From an uncultured Acetatifactor sp. (GTDB lineage Bacteria > Bacillota > Clostridia > Lachnospirales > Lachnospiraceae), in contig CAJUIA010000023.1 in assembly GCA_910586485.1 (NCBI GenBank), forward strand, positions 1 through 61,598: a stretch of 61,598 nucleotides of DNA. Reading direction: 5' to 3'. Of the stretch, positions 60,668 through 61,598 are shown piece after piece. Position 1 is the stretch's first letter, and every line of letters starts with the position of its first letter. Under the pieces are notes generated by a model, which was given only the letters and a program-made list of their open reading frames with translations, was not told where the DNA came from and ran no database searches. The translations under genes and the position numbers were made by a program.

Positions 60668-60706
60668 TTCCTAACGAGGTTCCCCCTTCACGATCTCCGT
60701 TAGGAA
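60668..60706. repeat. 9-bp perfect inverted repeat after the PHP gene
   Basis: TTCCTAACG and CGTTAGGAA flank a 21-nt loop, 14 bp beyond the PHP gene stop. It is possibly a second 3' hairpin. Confidence 0.5.
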
Positions 60707-60719
60707 GCATCTGCTTTTC

Positions 60720-61502
60720 CTAAGCATTTGCAACACAAATTTCAAGCTCTCGAATTTTGTCACCTACATCTTCAGGACAATGGGCATCGGATGATGTGAT
60801 AATTTTTATATTTTTCTTCTTCAAAATATGGAGTAAATCTTTATCCATTCCCAAAGAAGAAGTTTTTGAACATCTTCGAGCCACGCCACTATTCTGATCT
60901 GCATACATATTACTATTTGAAAGTTCCTTTGCTAAACTTTCATAGTAATCCAAGAGTGAAAAGGACGGTCTATGACCAAATAGCTTTATTGCATCTGGAT
61001 GACCAATGCCATCAAATAGTTTGCTTTTTGCCAAAGAAATAGATTCTTCAAAATACCTGCGATATATCGTATCTACATCAATTCCAATCCAATGTTCAGG
61101 CTTATGATCAAATGCAAATTTATCAACAAAGTGAATACTGCCCAGCAAAAAATCAAATCCCTTGTCTTTCGTCATCTCTCCAATAAATGTCTCATACTCT
61201 TTGAAGTAACATATTTCAAGTCCAAATTTTATTTTAACAGGATATTTTTGATTTCTTACTTTTTCAATAAGTTCATAATACTCCGGCATCTTATGCTTTC
61301 CTGCACTTCTTTGAAACCAATTATCCACATATTTACTGTATGCGCATACTGAATCATACATAGACATAAACTCTTCAAATATATAACAATGTTCAAGCAA
61401 CCGAATTTCATCAATCTTCATTTCAACTGCCTTGTTTACGAATTGTTCAATCCATTCTAACGAATAATCCCCACGCTCAATATGAATATGACCATCAATC
61501 AT
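60720..61502 (-). CDS. PHP-domain phosphoesterase (HisJ-like)
   Basis: A 260-residue PHP-fold hydrolase. Metal-ligand motifs are MIDGHIHIERGDYS (HxH), RLLEHCYIFEEF, LGSIHFVDKF, GIGHPDAIKLFG and SSDAHCPEDVG. These fit a histidinol-phosphatase-like or related PHP protein. No other histidine genes are nearby, so the substrate is uncertain. The start follows AAGGGTATAA. The gene is AT-rich compared with the left part of the window. Confidence 0.88.
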   Translation of the reverse strand: MIDGHIHIERGDYSLEWIEQFVNKAVEMKIDEIRLLEHCYIFEEFMSMYDSVCAYSKYVDNWFQRSAGKHKMPEYYELIEKVRNQKYPVKIKFGLEICYFKEYETFIGEMTKDKGFDFLLGSIHFVDKFAFDHKPEHWIGIDVDTIYRRYFEESISLAKSKLFDGIGHPDAIKLFGHRPSFSLLDYYESLAKELSNSNMYADQNSGVARRCSKTSSLGMDKDLLHILKKKNIKIITSSDAHCPEDVGDKIRELEICVANA

Positions 61503-61580
61503 TTATACCCTTGTATGATGTTTATAGAAGCAAAAACACCATATTGAAGTGCTATACTAAAGTTGTAACGGGAGTGGCTA

Positions 61581-61598
61581 ATGAGATATAATCAAAAT
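61581..61598 (+). CDS. Possible start of a further gene, cut by the window edge
   Basis: ATG AGA TAT AAT CAA AAT is preceded by CGGGAGTGG at a suitable distance and by a TATACT -10-like sequence at 61553-61558. Only six codons are present, so no family can be named. Confidence 0.35.

Overview
The window looks like a chromosome segment of a gut-type Clostridia/Firmicutes bacterium, most likely Lachnospiraceae. This rests on gene content (bile salt hydrolase, many lipoproteins, LytTR/GHKL and OmpR-type two-component systems, MalK/UgpC-type sugar ABC operon, GH51 arabinofuranosidase), strong AGGAGG-type ribosome binding sites, frequent TTG/GTG starts, and debris of a Firmicutes-type integrative conjugative element. 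No rRNA, tRNA or CRISPR array was seen. The species cannot be fixed from the sequence alone.

Layout. 0.36-12.2 kb is metabolic and envelope housekeeping: an Rpn-family nuclease with an octapeptide repeat, mutM, bile salt hydrolase, carboxylesterase, Na/phosphate symporter, a Na/Ca-type exchanger behind a yybP-ykoY manganese riboswitch with its own terminator, a small helical protein, an acyltransferase, and a lipoprotein GH51 arabinofuranosidase broken by a frameshift in a C6 tract. 12.5-17.0 kb is an OmpR/histidine kinase pair followed by an ABC-2 exporter whose permease is frameshifted. 16.9-23.1 kb (minus strand) is a four-gene operon: solute-binding-like lipoprotein, propeller-like lipoprotein, double-length ABC-2 permease and ATPase. 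23.4-26.1 kb is a LytTR regulator, GHKL kinase and coiled-coil protein. 26.2-31.8 kb (plus strand) is an FRG-domain protein at the head of a carbohydrate ABC importer operon whose binding protein has an extra C-terminal membrane anchor. After a repeat-rich lipoprotein comes a minus-strand operon of a DHH phosphoesterase and two tandem MutS-like ATPases (32.9-37.0 kb).

37.8-42.6 kb holds two overlapping half-size ABC exporter genes converging on, and overlapping, an XRE regulator with a palindromic operator candidate. 42.8-48.6 kb (minus) is TetR - DUF308 - RND/MMPL transporter - YhgE-like repeat protein, a plausible Gram-positive export or envelope-stress system. 48.7-53.4 kb contains single genes (GNAT, small membrane protein, transglutaminase-like enzyme, Fe-S aldo/keto reductase, AraC regulator).

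52.2-58.8 kb is a scarred zone. It has a decayed second copy of the cupin gene joined to a 37-bp element that recurs 5.5 kb away, a truncated Cys-rich VLP gene from a conjugative element fused to an aldo/keto reductase fragment, a second aldo/keto reductase pseudogene and a TetR remnant. Among these lie intact cupin, flavodoxin, cyclophilin-like lipoprotein, MerR and LysR genes. The right end (59.7-61.6 kb) is clearly more AT-rich: LysR operator-like palindromes, a GNAT acetyltransferase, a PHP-family phosphoesterase and the first codons of a further gene.

The best candidates for undescribed biology are the DHH plus twin MutS-like operon, the FRG-headed ABC operon, and the RND plus YhgE-repeat module. 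Functions of these are inferred, not shown.
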